A stretch of 64,000 nt of DNA from Methyloferula stellata AR4. Lineage in GTDB: Bacteria; Pseudomonadota; Alphaproteobacteria; Rhizobiales; Beijerinckiaceae. The translations under genes were made by a program, and so were the position numbers. Shown here one piece after another: positions 26,377 through 34,434 of this stretch (position 1 is its first letter; each line of letters opens with the position of its first letter). Below the pieces are notes generated by a model. That model did no database searches and was not told the DNA's origin. It was given only the letters and a program-made list of their open reading frames with translations. The stretch covers positions 760,001 to 824,000 of the forward strand of contig NZ_ARWA01000001.1 of NCBI RefSeq assembly GCF_000385335.1, in the 5' to 3' direction.

Positions 26377-26799
26377 TCAAAGAATGATCGACGGGTCGCA
26401 GTGCTTGTCTTCAAGCGGGATTTTGAACTTGAAAACCGCGCCCGGTCTGAGGCTGCGGATATGCGTCACGGCGTGCTTTCCGACAAAGGTAATATCTCTG
26501 ACCGGAATGTTCGAAAAATCCGCATCGAGTGCGACGCCAAACCGCGACATGTTCATGATGCGCGCATCATATCTCTTGCCGTTTTTCAAAGTGAACGATG
26601 TCGCTGTCCATAGAGGAACGAAGCGTTCTTCGCTTCTTGTTTCGATCGTTCTTTCCGCGATAGCGGAGGGTGTTTTATTGGTGTTGAGCAGTTTCGAGAT
26701 TCTGCGATTCAAATTTGCTGCTTGTTCGGCATCCGCCGGATGAGGCTCCGGCCGCTTCGCACGAGGACGCACAAGGTCGCGCAGCTTGAACATGGCCAT
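26377..26799 (-). CDS. PilZ-domain protein
   Basis: The protein is about 140 residues from the ATG at 26799; a GTG at 26874 would add 25. The C-terminal part contains a PilZ-like pattern: Arg residues in ETRSEERFVPLW followed about 25 residues later by NMSRFGVAL, the (D/N)xSxxG motif. PilZ domains bind cyclic di-GMP. The RxxxR part is only loosely conserved, so ligand binding is uncertain. It stands alone between the barrel-protein and cytochrome genes. A 10-bp inverted repeat, CTGGATCGGC/GCCGATCCAG, lies upstream at 26891-26950. Confidence 0.7.
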   Translation of the reverse strand: MAMFKLRDLVRPRAKRPEPHPADAEQAANLNRRISKLLNTNKTPSAIAERTIETRSEERFVPLWTATSFTLKNGKRYDARIMNMSRFGVALDADFSNIPVRDITFVGKHAVTHIRSLRPGAVFKFKIPLEDKHCDPSIIL

Positions 26800-26966
26800 C
26801 CCAAACGCCGTTCCGCAAAACACACGCGTGTTAAGCTGCCATCCAAGCACCCAAAAGTTGACGGCCGATTGCACGATCGGTGAAAATCGACTGGATCGGC
26901 TTTGAAGCGAAACAATCCACAGCGGCCGCTAAGTAGAACTGCCGATCCAGCTCCGTTCAAACCGCT

Positions 26967-27995
26967 TCATTTTGCATCCTGCGATCGTTTTTCCTCGGCT
27001 TTCAGACGCGCCAATTCCGCGCGGATCGGAGCGAAGGGTCCGTATTTATGCTGCGCTTCCGGAAACTGATCGGCGTAAGGCCCATAGGCCGCGTCGACGG
27101 GTTTATTCAGGAGGTCGTCGGAGAAGTCGTGTTCGAGCCCTGATTTATGCGGCCGCGCCTGCGATTCCACATAGGCCGCGATATCCCACGCGTCTTCTAT
27201 CGTCAGGTTCGGGTTTCGGTAATCGGCTCCATGCGGCATGTTGGAATGAAGGAAATTCGCAAGCGTGATGAGCCTCGCCATGCCCGCTCCGTCGTTGAAA
27301 CTGTCGTCGCCCCACAGCGGCGGCACGGCATAGCCGAGGCTCAATGCCTGCTTGCTTCGGGCAATGCCTGTTCCGTTGATATTGTGGCAGTCGAGGCACG
27401 AGCCCGTATAGAGCAACTCGCCGTGCTTCGGGTCCGCGGCGCGATCGAGTTCCGGCATGCTGCCCGCGCCGTGCCCCGCGAGCTGGTCGCCTTTCGTGAG
27501 ACCGGTCGAGAGAAATTTGACGTATGCCGTCAGCGCTTGCATTTCCGGCGAGTCGACGGGAAGCGGGCGCCCGTTCATGCTCCGCGTCATGCAGGAATTG
27601 ATACGGTCCTCGATCGAAATATTGGCGCCCGTCCGTCCGCTGTAATGCGGGAAATCCCAATAGAGCCCATAGATAGGCAGGCCGAATTTCTTCGTGCCTG
27701 CCTGGAGATGGCAATTGCCGCAGGCGAGATCGTTGCCGGCAAAGCGATTGTCCTTGTCGAGGGCGTGGGGGCCTATGAAGGCATAGGTCATGGTGATGAG
27801 GTCGCGCCCGCGCCGCACGAGCTTGCCATGCGCGTCATCCGGCAGCGCGTTGATGCCTGGGATGGCCCAGACCGAAGGGCTTTGCTTGCCGCTGGCTTGC
27901 GCCTGATCCGGGCTTTTCTCCTCTGCCAAGGCCGGAAAGGCGAAGAGCGCGAAAAGGGCCATCACCGCTCGGGGGCCGATAGGGCTCAAAGTCAT
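26967..27995 (-). CDS. Dihaem c-type cytochrome, TsdA-like (thiosulfate dehydrogenase family)
   Basis: This 342-residue periplasmic cytochrome has a Sec signal peptide (ALFALFAFPALAEE) and two haem c sites, CGNCH and CLDCH. Between them the segment DRINSCMTRSMNGRPLP carries a conserved Cys that in TsdA ligates haem 1. TsdA oxidises thiosulfate to tetrathionate or works in reverse. The match is to motif order from memory, so SoxA-like or other dihaem functions remain possible. The ATG at 27995 has GAGAGGA ahead. No sox or partner gene is adjacent. Confidence 0.78.
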   Translation of the reverse strand: MTLSPIGPRAVMALFALFAFPALAEEKSPDQAQASGKQSPSVWAIPGINALPDDAHGKLVRRGRDLITMTYAFIGPHALDKDNRFAGNDLACGNCHLQAGTKKFGLPIYGLYWDFPHYSGRTGANISIEDRINSCMTRSMNGRPLPVDSPEMQALTAYVKFLSTGLTKGDQLAGHGAGSMPELDRAADPKHGELLYTGSCLDCHNINGTGIARSKQALSLGYAVPPLWGDDSFNDGAGMARLITLANFLHSNMPHGADYRNPNLTIEDAWDIAAYVESQARPHKSGLEHDFSDDLLNKPVDAAYGPYADQFPEAQHKYGPFAPIRAELARLKAEEKRSQDAK

Positions 27996-28149
27996 GGGAT
28001 TGGTCCTCTCCGAGGCGAATCGCTCTTCCACCTAATGAACCGGCAGCATGTCATGACACATACAAAGGACAAAGGCATCGTAAGCGCGGCTGCAATCTCG
28101 CCCTCAATCATGCTAGAGCGGGATGGGGACAAGGTGTGGGCGGTTTTGC

Positions 28150-28192
28150 GATGCAATCAAGTTGACGGAGTTTGCGTCAACTTGATTGCATC
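28150..28192. repeat. Perfect 18-bp inverted repeat upstream of the cytochrome gene
   Basis: Arms GATGCAATCAAGTTGACG (28150-28167) and CGTCAACTTGATTGCATC (28175-28192) pair perfectly around GAGTTTG. A truncated 'TAGAGCGGGATG' repeat precedes it at about 28117. It lies in the divergent region between the cytochrome and carbonic anhydrase genes. Confidence 0.8.
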
Positions 28193-28218
28193 AGCCCACC
28201 TCTAAACCATGAAAATAA

Positions 28219-28261
28219 GTCACTGTGATTTGGGATTGATTCAATCCGAAATCACAGTGAC
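28219..28261. repeat. Long palindrome upstream of the carbonic anhydrase gene
   Basis: GTCACTGTGATTT pairs with AAATCACAGTGAC (one bulge), and the inner GGATTG/CAATCC continues the stem almost to the centre ATT. The end is 40 nt before the carbonic anhydrase ATG, so it would lie in or next to its leader. Confidence 0.75.
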
Positions 28262-28301
28262 CCTAAAAAATCGATATCAAGACTCAATGGGAGGAATTGT
28301 C

Positions 28302-29039
28302 ATGCCGCTGTCGCGCCGCTCCATGCTTGGAGGCTTATTCGCTTGTCCGGTCTGCGCGATGGCGGCGCGTGCCGAAGGCCCGCATTGGAATTATGAGGAG
28401 GCGCCGAAATGGGGCGAACTCGATAAGACCTTCGAGGCTTGCGCCACCGGCCGCCAGCAATCGCCGATCGACCTGACCAACGCGATCCACGCGGAGCTGC
28501 CGGCGCTCAAGATCGATTGGAAGCCCCAGCCCTTCAAAATCGCCAATAATGGCCATACGATCCAGGCCGACGCCGCGCCAGGAGGCAGTCTGGTGCTCGA
28601 CGGCAAAACATTCGAGCTGAAACAGTTTCACTTTCACGCGCCAAGCGAACACACGGTCGCCGGCGTGCGCACGGCGATGGAAGCGCATTTCGTGCATGCG
28701 GGGCCGGACGGCCAGCTCGCGGTCATCGGCGTCTTTCTCAAACCCGGCAAATCCAACGACGCTTTTGCCGCCGTCATGGCGCAGGCGCCGAAGCAGGCCG
28801 GCAGCCAGCTTGCGAAATCCGACATCGACCCGAAAGCCTTTCTGCCGGGCAAAAGCAGCACTTATTATTATGAGGGCTCGCTGACGACGCCGCCCTGTTC
28901 GGAGATCGTCAATTGGATCGTCTATGCCGACCCGATCGACGTGGCGCAGGCCGATATCGACGCCTTCAAAACGATCTATGCGATGAACGCGCGGCCCATT
29001 CAGGAGCGCAATCGCCGCTATATTTTGGGAAGCCCGTGA
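28302..29039 (+). CDS. Alpha-type carbonic anhydrase, Tat-exported
   Basis: This 245-residue enzyme hydrates CO2 to bicarbonate. The Zn ligands are the two His of FHFHAPSEH and the first His of EAHFVHA. QSPIDL, TTPPCSE and the C-terminal NRR segment are standard alpha-CA blocks. The N-terminus SRRSMLGGLFACPVCAMAARAE is a twin-arginine signal, placing the folded enzyme in the periplasm. The ATG at 28302 is supported by GGGAGG upstream; the longer reading to 28209 runs through a palindrome. No carboxylase genes are adjacent. Confidence 0.94.
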   Translation: MPLSRRSMLGGLFACPVCAMAARAEGPHWNYEEAPKWGELDKTFEACATGRQQSPIDLTNAIHAELPALKIDWKPQPFKIANNGHTIQADAAPGGSLVLDGKTFELKQFHFHAPSEHTVAGVRTAMEAHFVHAGPDGQLAVIGVFLKPGKSNDAFAAVMAQAPKQAGSQLAKSDIDPKAFLPGKSSTYYYEGSLTTPPCSEIVNWIVYADPIDVAQADIDAFKTIYAMNARPIQERNRRYILGSP

Positions 29040-29093
29040 GGAATGTTTGATACGTCCGCACTGGCAGGCGCTTGCGAGAAGCTTGAGTCGTGT

Positions 29094-29121
29094 CTGATTG
29101 ATCCCATACGGTATCAATCAG
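29094..29121. repeat. Short inverted repeat between convergent genes
   Basis: CTGATTGAT and ATCAATCAG pair perfectly around a 10-nt loop. It lies between the carbonic anhydrase gene and the minus-strand small gene and overlaps the stop of the latter, so it may be a shared transcript end. Confidence 0.55.
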
Positions 29122-29348
29122 AAATGAAATTCACGCTTTAGGATGCCGCAAAGCGCCTCGGCCCCGTCATGATCGAGTTGTATCGTTTGGCTCTGCTTGC
29201 CGGGGACCTGACGAGTATCTCGCCCGTAGGTGTCGATTTGCAGGACAACCCGACCGTCCCGTTCAAAACTTGTGTAAGTCGCTTGGATTTCTTCATGGAG
29301 AGAAACCCGATCGCGGTCTTTGCGCGTGAAATTTTTGATTAATGCCAC
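29118..29348 (-). CDS. Conserved small hypothetical protein, GTG start
   Basis: The 76-residue soluble protein is predicted as alternating beta strands and a final helix (VVLQIDTYGRDTR; HDGAEALCGILKREF). I place the start at a GTG at 29348 because AGAGG lies 7 nt ahead; an ATG at 29387 would add 13 residues without a ribosome site. Similar short proteins occur widely in Hyphomicrobiales and are sometimes labelled methionyl-tRNA formyltransferase-like, which I do not trust at this size. No function assigned. Confidence 0.65.
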   Translation of the reverse strand: MALIKNFTRKDRDRVSLHEEIQATYTSFERDGRVVLQIDTYGRDTRQVPGKQSQTIQLDHDGAEALCGILKREFHF

Positions 29349-29429
29349 AGTGACACCTCTTTCAAATCGCTTCAAATCGGGGCGCATTTAAAGCGCGCTC
29401 ACAGATCACCAACTGAGCCAGATACTTCC

Positions 29430-30296
29430 CTAGGTATTCGGACTACCTCTCTGATCAAGCTCCGCGAGCCACCGAAGGAAGCCTGTCCCGGTGCTAATTA
29501 GAGCAACAGCAATATCAAGGGGCGGCTGGGCGGGCTCTTCCTTGCCTTGCTCATGCCGGTAGAAATGTGCGGTCTCTACCCAATCCTTCATCGAATCCAA
29601 AAACTTTCCGGCAGCCCGTAAATCAGCAGACCCCGGCATATAGGTTCTCGCAATCGCGGGCCGGAGATACTGATCAATTTCGCTTCCCCCTAATCGATGG
29701 GCGTTAGTAAACATAAGCCGAAACAAACCCTCTAATGCGTCGAATACCGAACGCACGCTGGATTTTCCGTCGGGTGGCGTAGTATCCAGAACAGAAAACG
29801 CCTTGTCGAGGTTGGCAGCTACAGCGACATAGCGAGGCAAGTGCAAAGCAGCAATGCACGTGTTCCGACCTCGCTCAAATTCTTCATCAACAACGAAATG
29901 AACGACCCCCAGATCATCTACCTTATAGCCAACATTCTGCTCAGCAAAAATTCGGGAAACGGTTTTCAGATAATCTTTCGCTCGTCTCTCAAACAAGTGA
30001 TCGCGGTTTAGGATGTTAAATATAAGGGTTACACTATCCAGCACATCACGTAATTCTGCTTCCTCATAGAAGTCGTTCCAGTAGACGCCATAGGGGCCAA
30101 AGCGCACGACGATTCCAAGCTCGGAATGCAGTTCTTTTGCTAAATTATCGATGCCTCTTTCTGGCAGGCTTGCGCTAAGTCGCTGTCGCATCCTTGCGTC
30201 ATCGCGTAGAGCGCCGCCTCTGTCGATATAGATTTGGGAGAAGCGGGAAGCGCGGCCATCAGGAAGCGGCATTTCGTTTACCCGAGCTGAGTTCAT
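29430..30296 (-). CDS. Hypothetical helical protein next to tRNA-Ser, possible defence protein
   Basis: About 288 residues from the ATG at 30296; another ATG at 30272 is possible and neither has a clear ribosome site. It is largely helical, with the C-terminal block WVETAHFYRHEQGKEEP followed by GTGFLRWLAELDQ. That resembles helical domains I associate with AbiJ/HEPN-like abortive-infection proteins, but this is recollection rather than a search. Base composition is lower in GC than the neighbours. It starts 139 nt downstream of the tRNA-Ser 3' end, a common insertion point. No integrase or partner gene is seen. Confidence 0.55.
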   Translation of the reverse strand: MNSARVNEMPLPDGRASRFSQIYIDRGGALRDDARMRQRLSASLPERGIDNLAKELHSELGIVVRFGPYGVYWNDFYEEAELRDVLDSVTLIFNILNRDHLFERRAKDYLKTVSRIFAEQNVGYKVDDLGVVHFVVDEEFERGRNTCIAALHLPRYVAVAANLDKAFSVLDTTPPDGKSSVRSVFDALEGLFRLMFTNAHRLGGSEIDQYLRPAIARTYMPGSADLRAAGKFLDSMKDWVETAHFYRHEQGKEEPAQPPLDIAVALISTGTGFLRWLAELDQRGSPNT

Positions 30297-30434
30297 TGCA
30301 GCAAGCTGACATAGACAGCGGTCACAGCAAAGAAACGGTGAGGGGTATAATGTAAGGGGCGCGTGAGGGGTATCGCCCAAAAAGCGTCTACTTAACTAAG
30401 TGGTCTATAAAGCATTTAGTAGCTTCAAATTAGC

Positions 30435-30524
30435 TGGCGGAGGGAGCGGGATTCGAACCCGCGATAGGCTTTCACCTATACACACTTTCCAGGCGTGCGC
30501 CTTCAACCACTCGGCCACCCCTCC
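30435..30524 (-). tRNA. tRNA-Ser (anticodon GGA)
   Basis: The minus-strand gene of 90 nt includes an encoded CCA. The acceptor stem GGAGGGG pairs with TCCCTCC, and GGCCGAGTGGTTGAAGGC forms the D arm. The anticodon loop reads CTGGAAA with anticodon GGA. A long variable arm typical of serine tRNAs is present, and the T arm is GCGGGTTCGAATCCCGC. It decodes UCC and UCU. Confidence 0.97.
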
Positions 30525-30651
30525 GGGAACTCGCTTAAGCGGCCTGGAAAAGCCGCTCTTTCGCGCGCCGGGCCATTCATTTGCGAGGAAGGTTCGAGAC
30601 CGAACTGTTCGCGAAAAAGGCCGCGATGTCACGCCTCGCGAATGTGCGCGC

Positions 30652-30679
30652 ACTATAGTCACGAAAGACCTGAGCGCAA
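30652..30679 (-). promoter_or_regulatory. Sigma-70-type promoter, probably for tRNA-Ser
   Basis: On the minus strand TTGCGC and TATAGT are separated by 16 nt. Transcription would start near 30645, leaving about 120 nt of leader before the tRNA 5' end at 30524. The -10 is strong, and no other gene on this strand lies between. Confidence 0.5.
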
Positions 30680-30794
30680 GTCTTGATCCGGCCCCCTTCC
30701 GGGCATGCGCCTTATTGATTTTCCCGTGGTTTTTCTGCGAGTAATGTCGTCCAGGCCAAGATAGGATGGCTGCCACCGCTCTTTCTTTTTGTTT

Positions 30795-30845
30795 GAGCAT
30801 CGGATTGGTCCCAAAACCGGTTCCCACTTTTGGGTCCGATGCTCT
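30795..30845. repeat. RIME-like repeat, left copy flanking the small membrane gene
   Basis: Palindromic element with ends GAGCATCGGA and TCCGATGCTC and inner CCAAAA/TTTTGG. It is present in inverse orientation at 31184-31233, with the 106-residue membrane-protein gene between the two. Confidence 0.7.
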
Positions 30846-30865
30846 TACGTCTCCTCAGGCGAACA

Positions 30866-31186
30866 ATGCTGCGTTTGCTCTTCCGATTCATGGGTATTCT
30901 TGCCGTCGCTGCGGCTTTTGCCTCGCTCATCATCGACGGGACGCGATCGATCGCCGGCGGCGCGCTGTCGCTGACGCCGTTCGGGCAGACGGTGATTTCC
31001 TTCTTTCCCCATCAATTTCCGCTGCTGAAGCCGGCGGTCGAGCGGAATATTCATCCCTTTCTCTGGGATCCCGTCCTGCTCACCCTGTTTCTCATGCCGA
31101 CCTGGCTGATTGTCGGTCTCTGCGGCCTGATCCTTCTGGCGCTCACCCGCAAACCGGCACCCAAGATCGGCTATTCCAACCGGTAG
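30866..31186 (+). CDS. Small membrane protein of unknown function
   Basis: The 106-residue protein has two hydrophobic helices, about residues 8-28 and 70-95, separated by a loop containing GQTVISFFPHQFPLLKPAVE. Proteins with this layout are common in Hyphomicrobiales genomes but have no established role that I can name. The start is uncertain: ATGs at 30830 and 30842 lie inside or beside the repeat, and 30866 has AGGCG just before it. The stop codon is part of the downstream repeat copy. Confidence 0.65.
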   Translation: MLRLLFRFMGILAVAAAFASLIIDGTRSIAGGALSLTPFGQTVISFFPHQFPLLKPAVERNIHPFLWDPVLLTLFLMPTWLIVGLCGLILLALTRKPAPKIGYSNR

Positions 31187-31233
31187 AGCATCGGACCGAA
31201 AAGTGCGAAGCGGTTTTCGGACCAATCCGATGC
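31184..31233. repeat. RIME-like repeat, right copy
   Basis: TAGAGCATCGGACCGAAAAG to TTTTCGGACCAATCCGATGC. Its reverse complement aligns along its length with 30795-30845. It supplies the stop codon of the gene it flanks. Confidence 0.7.
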
Positions 31234-31402
31234 GAATAAAAAGACTTACGAGCACCGGACCGATTCGAGGCGAGCATCTTCCGCTTCAGGCTGCCAAGGC
31301 GGCTGGGGCGGACTAGGCCACGCGTTAGGGGCGTTGCTCTTTATACTGGCGCCGGAAAGCCCTATTTAAGGGAAAATCCTGTTTCCTGTATGGGACGCCG
31401 CC

Positions 31403-32062
31403 ATGTTTTCATTCCGCAAGCATCTTGCGATGCCCTCCGCCGCCGAGGCTTTACCGGGACGAGCGGAGGCCATGCCGACCGCCGAACGTCATTTCCTCAA
31501 CGGCAATCCGCTGCAGCCGCCGTTTCCAGACGGCATCGAGACAGCAGTTTTCGGCTTTGGCTGTTTCTGGGGCGCCGAGCGCAAATTCTGGCAATTGGGC
31601 GACGGCATTTATGCGACCGCCGTGGGTTATGCCGGCGGTCTGACGCCGAACCCGACCTATGAGGAAGTCTGCTCCGGTCTCACCGGCCATAACGAAGTGG
31701 TGTTTGTGGCCTTCGATCCGAAGCGCATTTCCTATGAAACCCTGTTGAAGACCTTTTGGGAGGCGCATGACCCGACGCAGGGCATGCGGCAGGGCAATGA
31801 TGTCGGCACGCAATATCGCTCCGGCATCTATGTCGCCAATGCGGCGCAGCGCGCCGCGGCCGAAGCGAGCAAGGCGGCTTTCGGCGCGGCTCTCAAGGCG
31901 AAGGGATTCGGGCCGATCACCACCGAGATCCTCGACGCGCCGCCCTTCTATTATGCCGAGGCCTATCACCAGCAATATCTCGCCAAGAACCCGGATGGCT
32001 ATTGCGGCCTTGGCGGGACAGGTGTTTCCTGCCCCATCGGAACGGGCATCGCGGCGGAATAG
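31403..32062 (+). CDS. msrA: Peptide-methionine (S)-S-oxide reductase
   Basis: The 219-residue MsrA repairs oxidised methionine. The catalytic Cys is in [47 protein letters not shown] and [15 protein letters not shown] are standard family blocks. The C-terminal segment [15 protein letters not shown] keeps the resolving Cys. About 45 residues precede the core, longer than in short MsrAs; this is probably not a signal peptide, since no hydrophobic core is seen. Monocistronic. Confidence 0.96.
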   Translation: MFSFRKHLAMPSAAEALPGRAEAMPTAERHFLNGNPLQPPFPDGIETAVFGFGCFWGAERKFWQLGDGIYATAVGYAGGLTPNPTYEEVCSGLTGHNEVVFVAFDPKRISYETLLKTFWEAHDPTQGMRQGNDVGTQYRSGIYVANAAQRAAAEASKAAFGAALKAKGFGPITTEILDAPPFYYAEAYHQQYLAKNPDGYCGLGGTGVSCPIGTGIAAE

Positions 32063-32110
32063 ATCTCCGCGCGGCGCATAGATCATAAAACGTGATCGAT
32101 TTCATAAATG

Positions 32111-32163
32111 TAGAGCGGGATGCGAGCGGAAAACCGCTCACACTTTTCCTCATCCCGCTCTAG
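32111..32163. repeat. RIME-like 'TAGAGCGGGATG' repeat
   Basis: A palindromic element with TAGAGCGGGATG and CATCCCGCTCTA ends and inner GCGGAAAACCGC. It is the inverse of the copy at 54405-54457. It lies between msrA and the UPF0114 gene. Confidence 0.7.
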
Positions 32164-32215
32164 CGGCACTTGGATTGACCATGTGCCGCCCTGTCCGCAT
32201 GTGGGGCATTGATCC

Positions 32216-32728
32216 TTGCTGAAAAGCACGCTCGAAAAAGTTCTCTTCGCCAGCCGGTGGCTTCTCATTCCCTTCTACATTGCCCTGGCGCTGAGCCTCG
32301 CGGTTCTGGCGGTGAAAGCTGTTTGGGCTTTCGCCGAAGCCGTCCCGCACGCCATCGACGCCAGCGAATCGTCGATCATTCTCGCGGTGCTCGGCCTCAT
32401 CGATCTCACTTTGACGGGATCGCTCATCGTGCTGGTGATTTGTTCGGGCTATGAGAATTTCGTCTCGCGGATCACTCAGGCCGAACATAGGGATTGGCCC
32501 GAGTGGATGGGCAAAATCGATTTCGCCGGGCTGAAACTGAAACTCATGTCGTCGATCGTGGCGATTTCGGCGATCCAATTGCTGCGCGCCTTCATGAGTG
32601 TGAAGGACACGTCGGATCGCGATCTCGGTTGGTATGTGGGTATTCATTTGGTCTTCGTCGTATCGGCTTTTCTTCTCGCCTTGACCGATCGTTTTTCCGG
32701 GCCGGCCGACAAGACGGAAGAGCATTGA
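32216..32728 (+). CDS. UPF0114 (YqhA-like) inner-membrane protein, TTG start
   Basis: The 170-residue protein begins KSTLEKVLFASRWLLIPFYI, the conserved opening of the UPF0114/TIGR00645 family, and has three to four TM helices. A TGA codon stands 6 nt upstream in the same frame and no ATG precedes the conserved N-terminus, so the TTG at 32216 must be the start (or the CTG after it). Function in the family is unknown. It stands alone. Confidence 0.88.
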   Translation: MLKSTLEKVLFASRWLLIPFYIALALSLAVLAVKAVWAFAEAVPHAIDASESSIILAVLGLIDLTLTGSLIVLVICSGYENFVSRITQAEHRDWPEWMGKIDFAGLKLKLMSSIVAISAIQLLRAFMSVKDTSDRDLGWYVGIHLVFVVSAFLLALTDRFSGPADKTEEH

Positions 32729-32936
32729 GGCGCCTCGCCTCTGCATGCCGCATCGAACGGCCAATACCTAAGGCAACGTTTTCATTGCTGCGGCGTTGTC
32801 AGCGGGGCGAATTTTATTCGTCGCCAAAAGGGGGAAACTCGCGTCCGAGACAGAAGGCCTTTCGACAACTCCCGTCTCCCAAGGGAGCCGCGACTCTTCC
32901 TAAATATTGAATCATCAGGATGTGGAGGAAACCATC

Positions 32937-33164
32937 ATGAAAATCGGACATACACTCGCGATCATGGCCGCTTGCGGCTTTTTGAGCGTCACCGCCGCGC
33001 AGGCCGCCACAAGTGGACAGACGTCTATGAAGGATCAGCAGATGACGACCGGGCGCAGCGTGCACCGTAATCATCATCCGGCCGTCGTCGTCCATCGCCG
33101 CCATCATCCTCATATGCTGATGCATCATCAACCGCATATGCCGCATCATCATCCTCACATGTGA
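32937..33164 (+). CDS. Exported histidine/methionine-rich mini-protein
   Basis: The 75-residue protein has a signal peptide (MKIGHTLAIMAACGFLSVTA, cleavage after AQA). The mature part is about 48 residues. Of its last 27 residues 14 are His, interspersed with Met and Pro, as in HHPHMLMHH and MPHHHPHM. This composition strongly suggests transition-metal binding (Cu, Ni or Zn) in the periplasm, but no family is recognised. The ATG at 32937 has TGGAGGA ahead. A bidirectional terminator follows at 33231. Confidence 0.8.
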   Translation: MKIGHTLAIMAACGFLSVTAAQAATSGQTSMKDQQMTTGRSVHRNHHPAVVVHRRHHPHMLMHHQPHMPHHHPHM

Positions 33165-33230
33165 GGCTGAGGCGAAAAGCGGCCCCGTATCCGAGGAGCG
33201 GGGCAGCCTTCGTCGGATGAAACAAAAAGG

Positions 33231-33258
33231 CGCTTCACCCGATGGTGAAGCGTTTTTT
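33231..33258. terminator. Bidirectional intrinsic terminator
   Basis: CGCTTCACC and GGTGAAGCG form a perfect 9-bp stem with a 4-nt loop, followed by T6 on the plus strand; A5 precedes the hairpin, giving a U-tract for the minus strand after GG. It separates the convergent His-rich gene and mepA, and overlaps the mepA stop. Confidence 0.85.
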
Positions 33259-34204
33259 ATTTGACGACGACGATGCTGCGGCAGGCGGCCGGAAGTTGCG
33301 CCAGCGTCAGAGGCGGCCGCGGTTTCGGCGGCGTAGGGCTTGGCCTTGGATGCAGGATCGACTCTTTAAACCAGCCGGCGAGCGAGGCATCGCAGCCGTC
33401 GCCGGGGCTAACCGGATCTTGATCTTCGCAGGCATCGCTGCCTTTGGGACAGACGATCCGCACGTGGAAATGATAGTCGTGGCCCCAAAAGGGGCGGACC
33501 TTGGCGAGCCAGGATCTGTCGCCCGTCGCTTCGCGGCACAGCGCTTTCTTGATCGCGGCATTGACGAAAATGCGCTCGACCTCCGGGTCTTGCGCCGCGG
33601 CCTTGATGACGGCGAGATGATCCGGAGTCCATTTCGCCGGATCGACGTCGCGGCGGTCCGCGCGCACGACATTGGTCGCCATCATCTCCTCGCGGTCCTC
33701 GCGCGGCAGATGGTGGTCCGGCATGGGCGTCAGCCAAATATCGGCGTCGAGCCCGATCTGATGCGAGGCATGGCCGGTCAGCATCGGACCGCCGCGCGGC
33801 TGCGACATGTCGCCGACGAGAATGCCCGGCCAATGACTGACCTGCGCGACTTTCTTCGAAAAGCGCTCGAGAAAGGCGATGAGGTCCGGATGGCCCCAAT
33901 AGCGGTCGCGCGACACGCGCATGACCTGCCATGTCGGTCCATCGACCGAGAGCGCCTTGGCGCCGGCGAGGCAGCCGCGCGAATAAAAGCCGATGGCTCG
34001 CGCCGCAAGCGGAGCCGGCGCGGTCTCGCGGCCGAAGACGGCCTTGGCAGGCGTCGACGGATCGTTTGGATGCGGCAGCGGCGGAAGCGTGACGGGTGTC
34101 AGCGTGCCGCGGTCCTGCGCCTTCGCGCTTGAAGGAAGACCAAGGGCCGTCACGGCACAGAGACCGATCAGACAGGTTTGGATCAACAGCATGTGACGGC
34201 GCAT
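33257..34204 (-). CDS. mepA: Penicillin-insensitive murein endopeptidase (MepA, M74)
   Basis: The 315-residue periplasmic LAS-type metallopeptidase cleaves D-Ala-mDAP cross-links. The signal peptide is MRRHMLLIQTCLIGLCAVTA. Zn ligands lie in GHASHQIGLDADIW (His and Asp) and in the HxH of GHDYHFHVRI. SQPRGGPMLTGHAS is typical of MepA. The ATG at 34204 is followed directly by the signal peptide; the longer reading from 34273 adds 23 residues. The C-terminal proline-rich tail is variable. Confidence 0.93.
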   Translation of the reverse strand: MRRHMLLIQTCLIGLCAVTALGLPSSAKAQDRGTLTPVTLPPLPHPNDPSTPAKAVFGRETAPAPLAARAIGFYSRGCLAGAKALSVDGPTWQVMRVSRDRYWGHPDLIAFLERFSKKVAQVSHWPGILVGDMSQPRGGPMLTGHASHQIGLDADIWLTPMPDHHLPREDREEMMATNVVRADRRDVDPAKWTPDHLAVIKAAAQDPEVERIFVNAAIKKALCREATGDRSWLAKVRPFWGHDYHFHVRIVCPKGSDACEDQDPVSPGDGCDASLAGWFKESILHPRPSPTPPKPRPPLTLAQLPAACRSIVVVK

Positions 34205-34434
34205 GACGAGCCCTTCATGAATCGATCGACGGCGTAGAGTAACGGACAAGTAAGCCCGAACGGAATTCAGCAAAAGCAGCTTCTATCGACTCAAGTCATC
34301 TGATTTTGCGACCTTGTCATAAACCACTTGCGTCAACCTTGTTTTAACTTCGTCGTTTACCCGCGCCGTCAAAACGGTAATCATCTTGAAATGGACGGTG
34401 GATATTCAGCGACCCACGCGTGTAGGAGTTGACG

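Noticed and set aside
29380-30440. Attachment-site duplication of tRNA-Ser as evidence of an island
   Set aside because: I looked for a second copy of the tRNA 3' end in the sequence beyond the orphan ORF and saw none.
30405-30827. Minus-strand frame of 140 codons over the tRNA
   Set aside because: It is read through tRNA-Ser and a RIME-like repeat, so it is not a protein gene.
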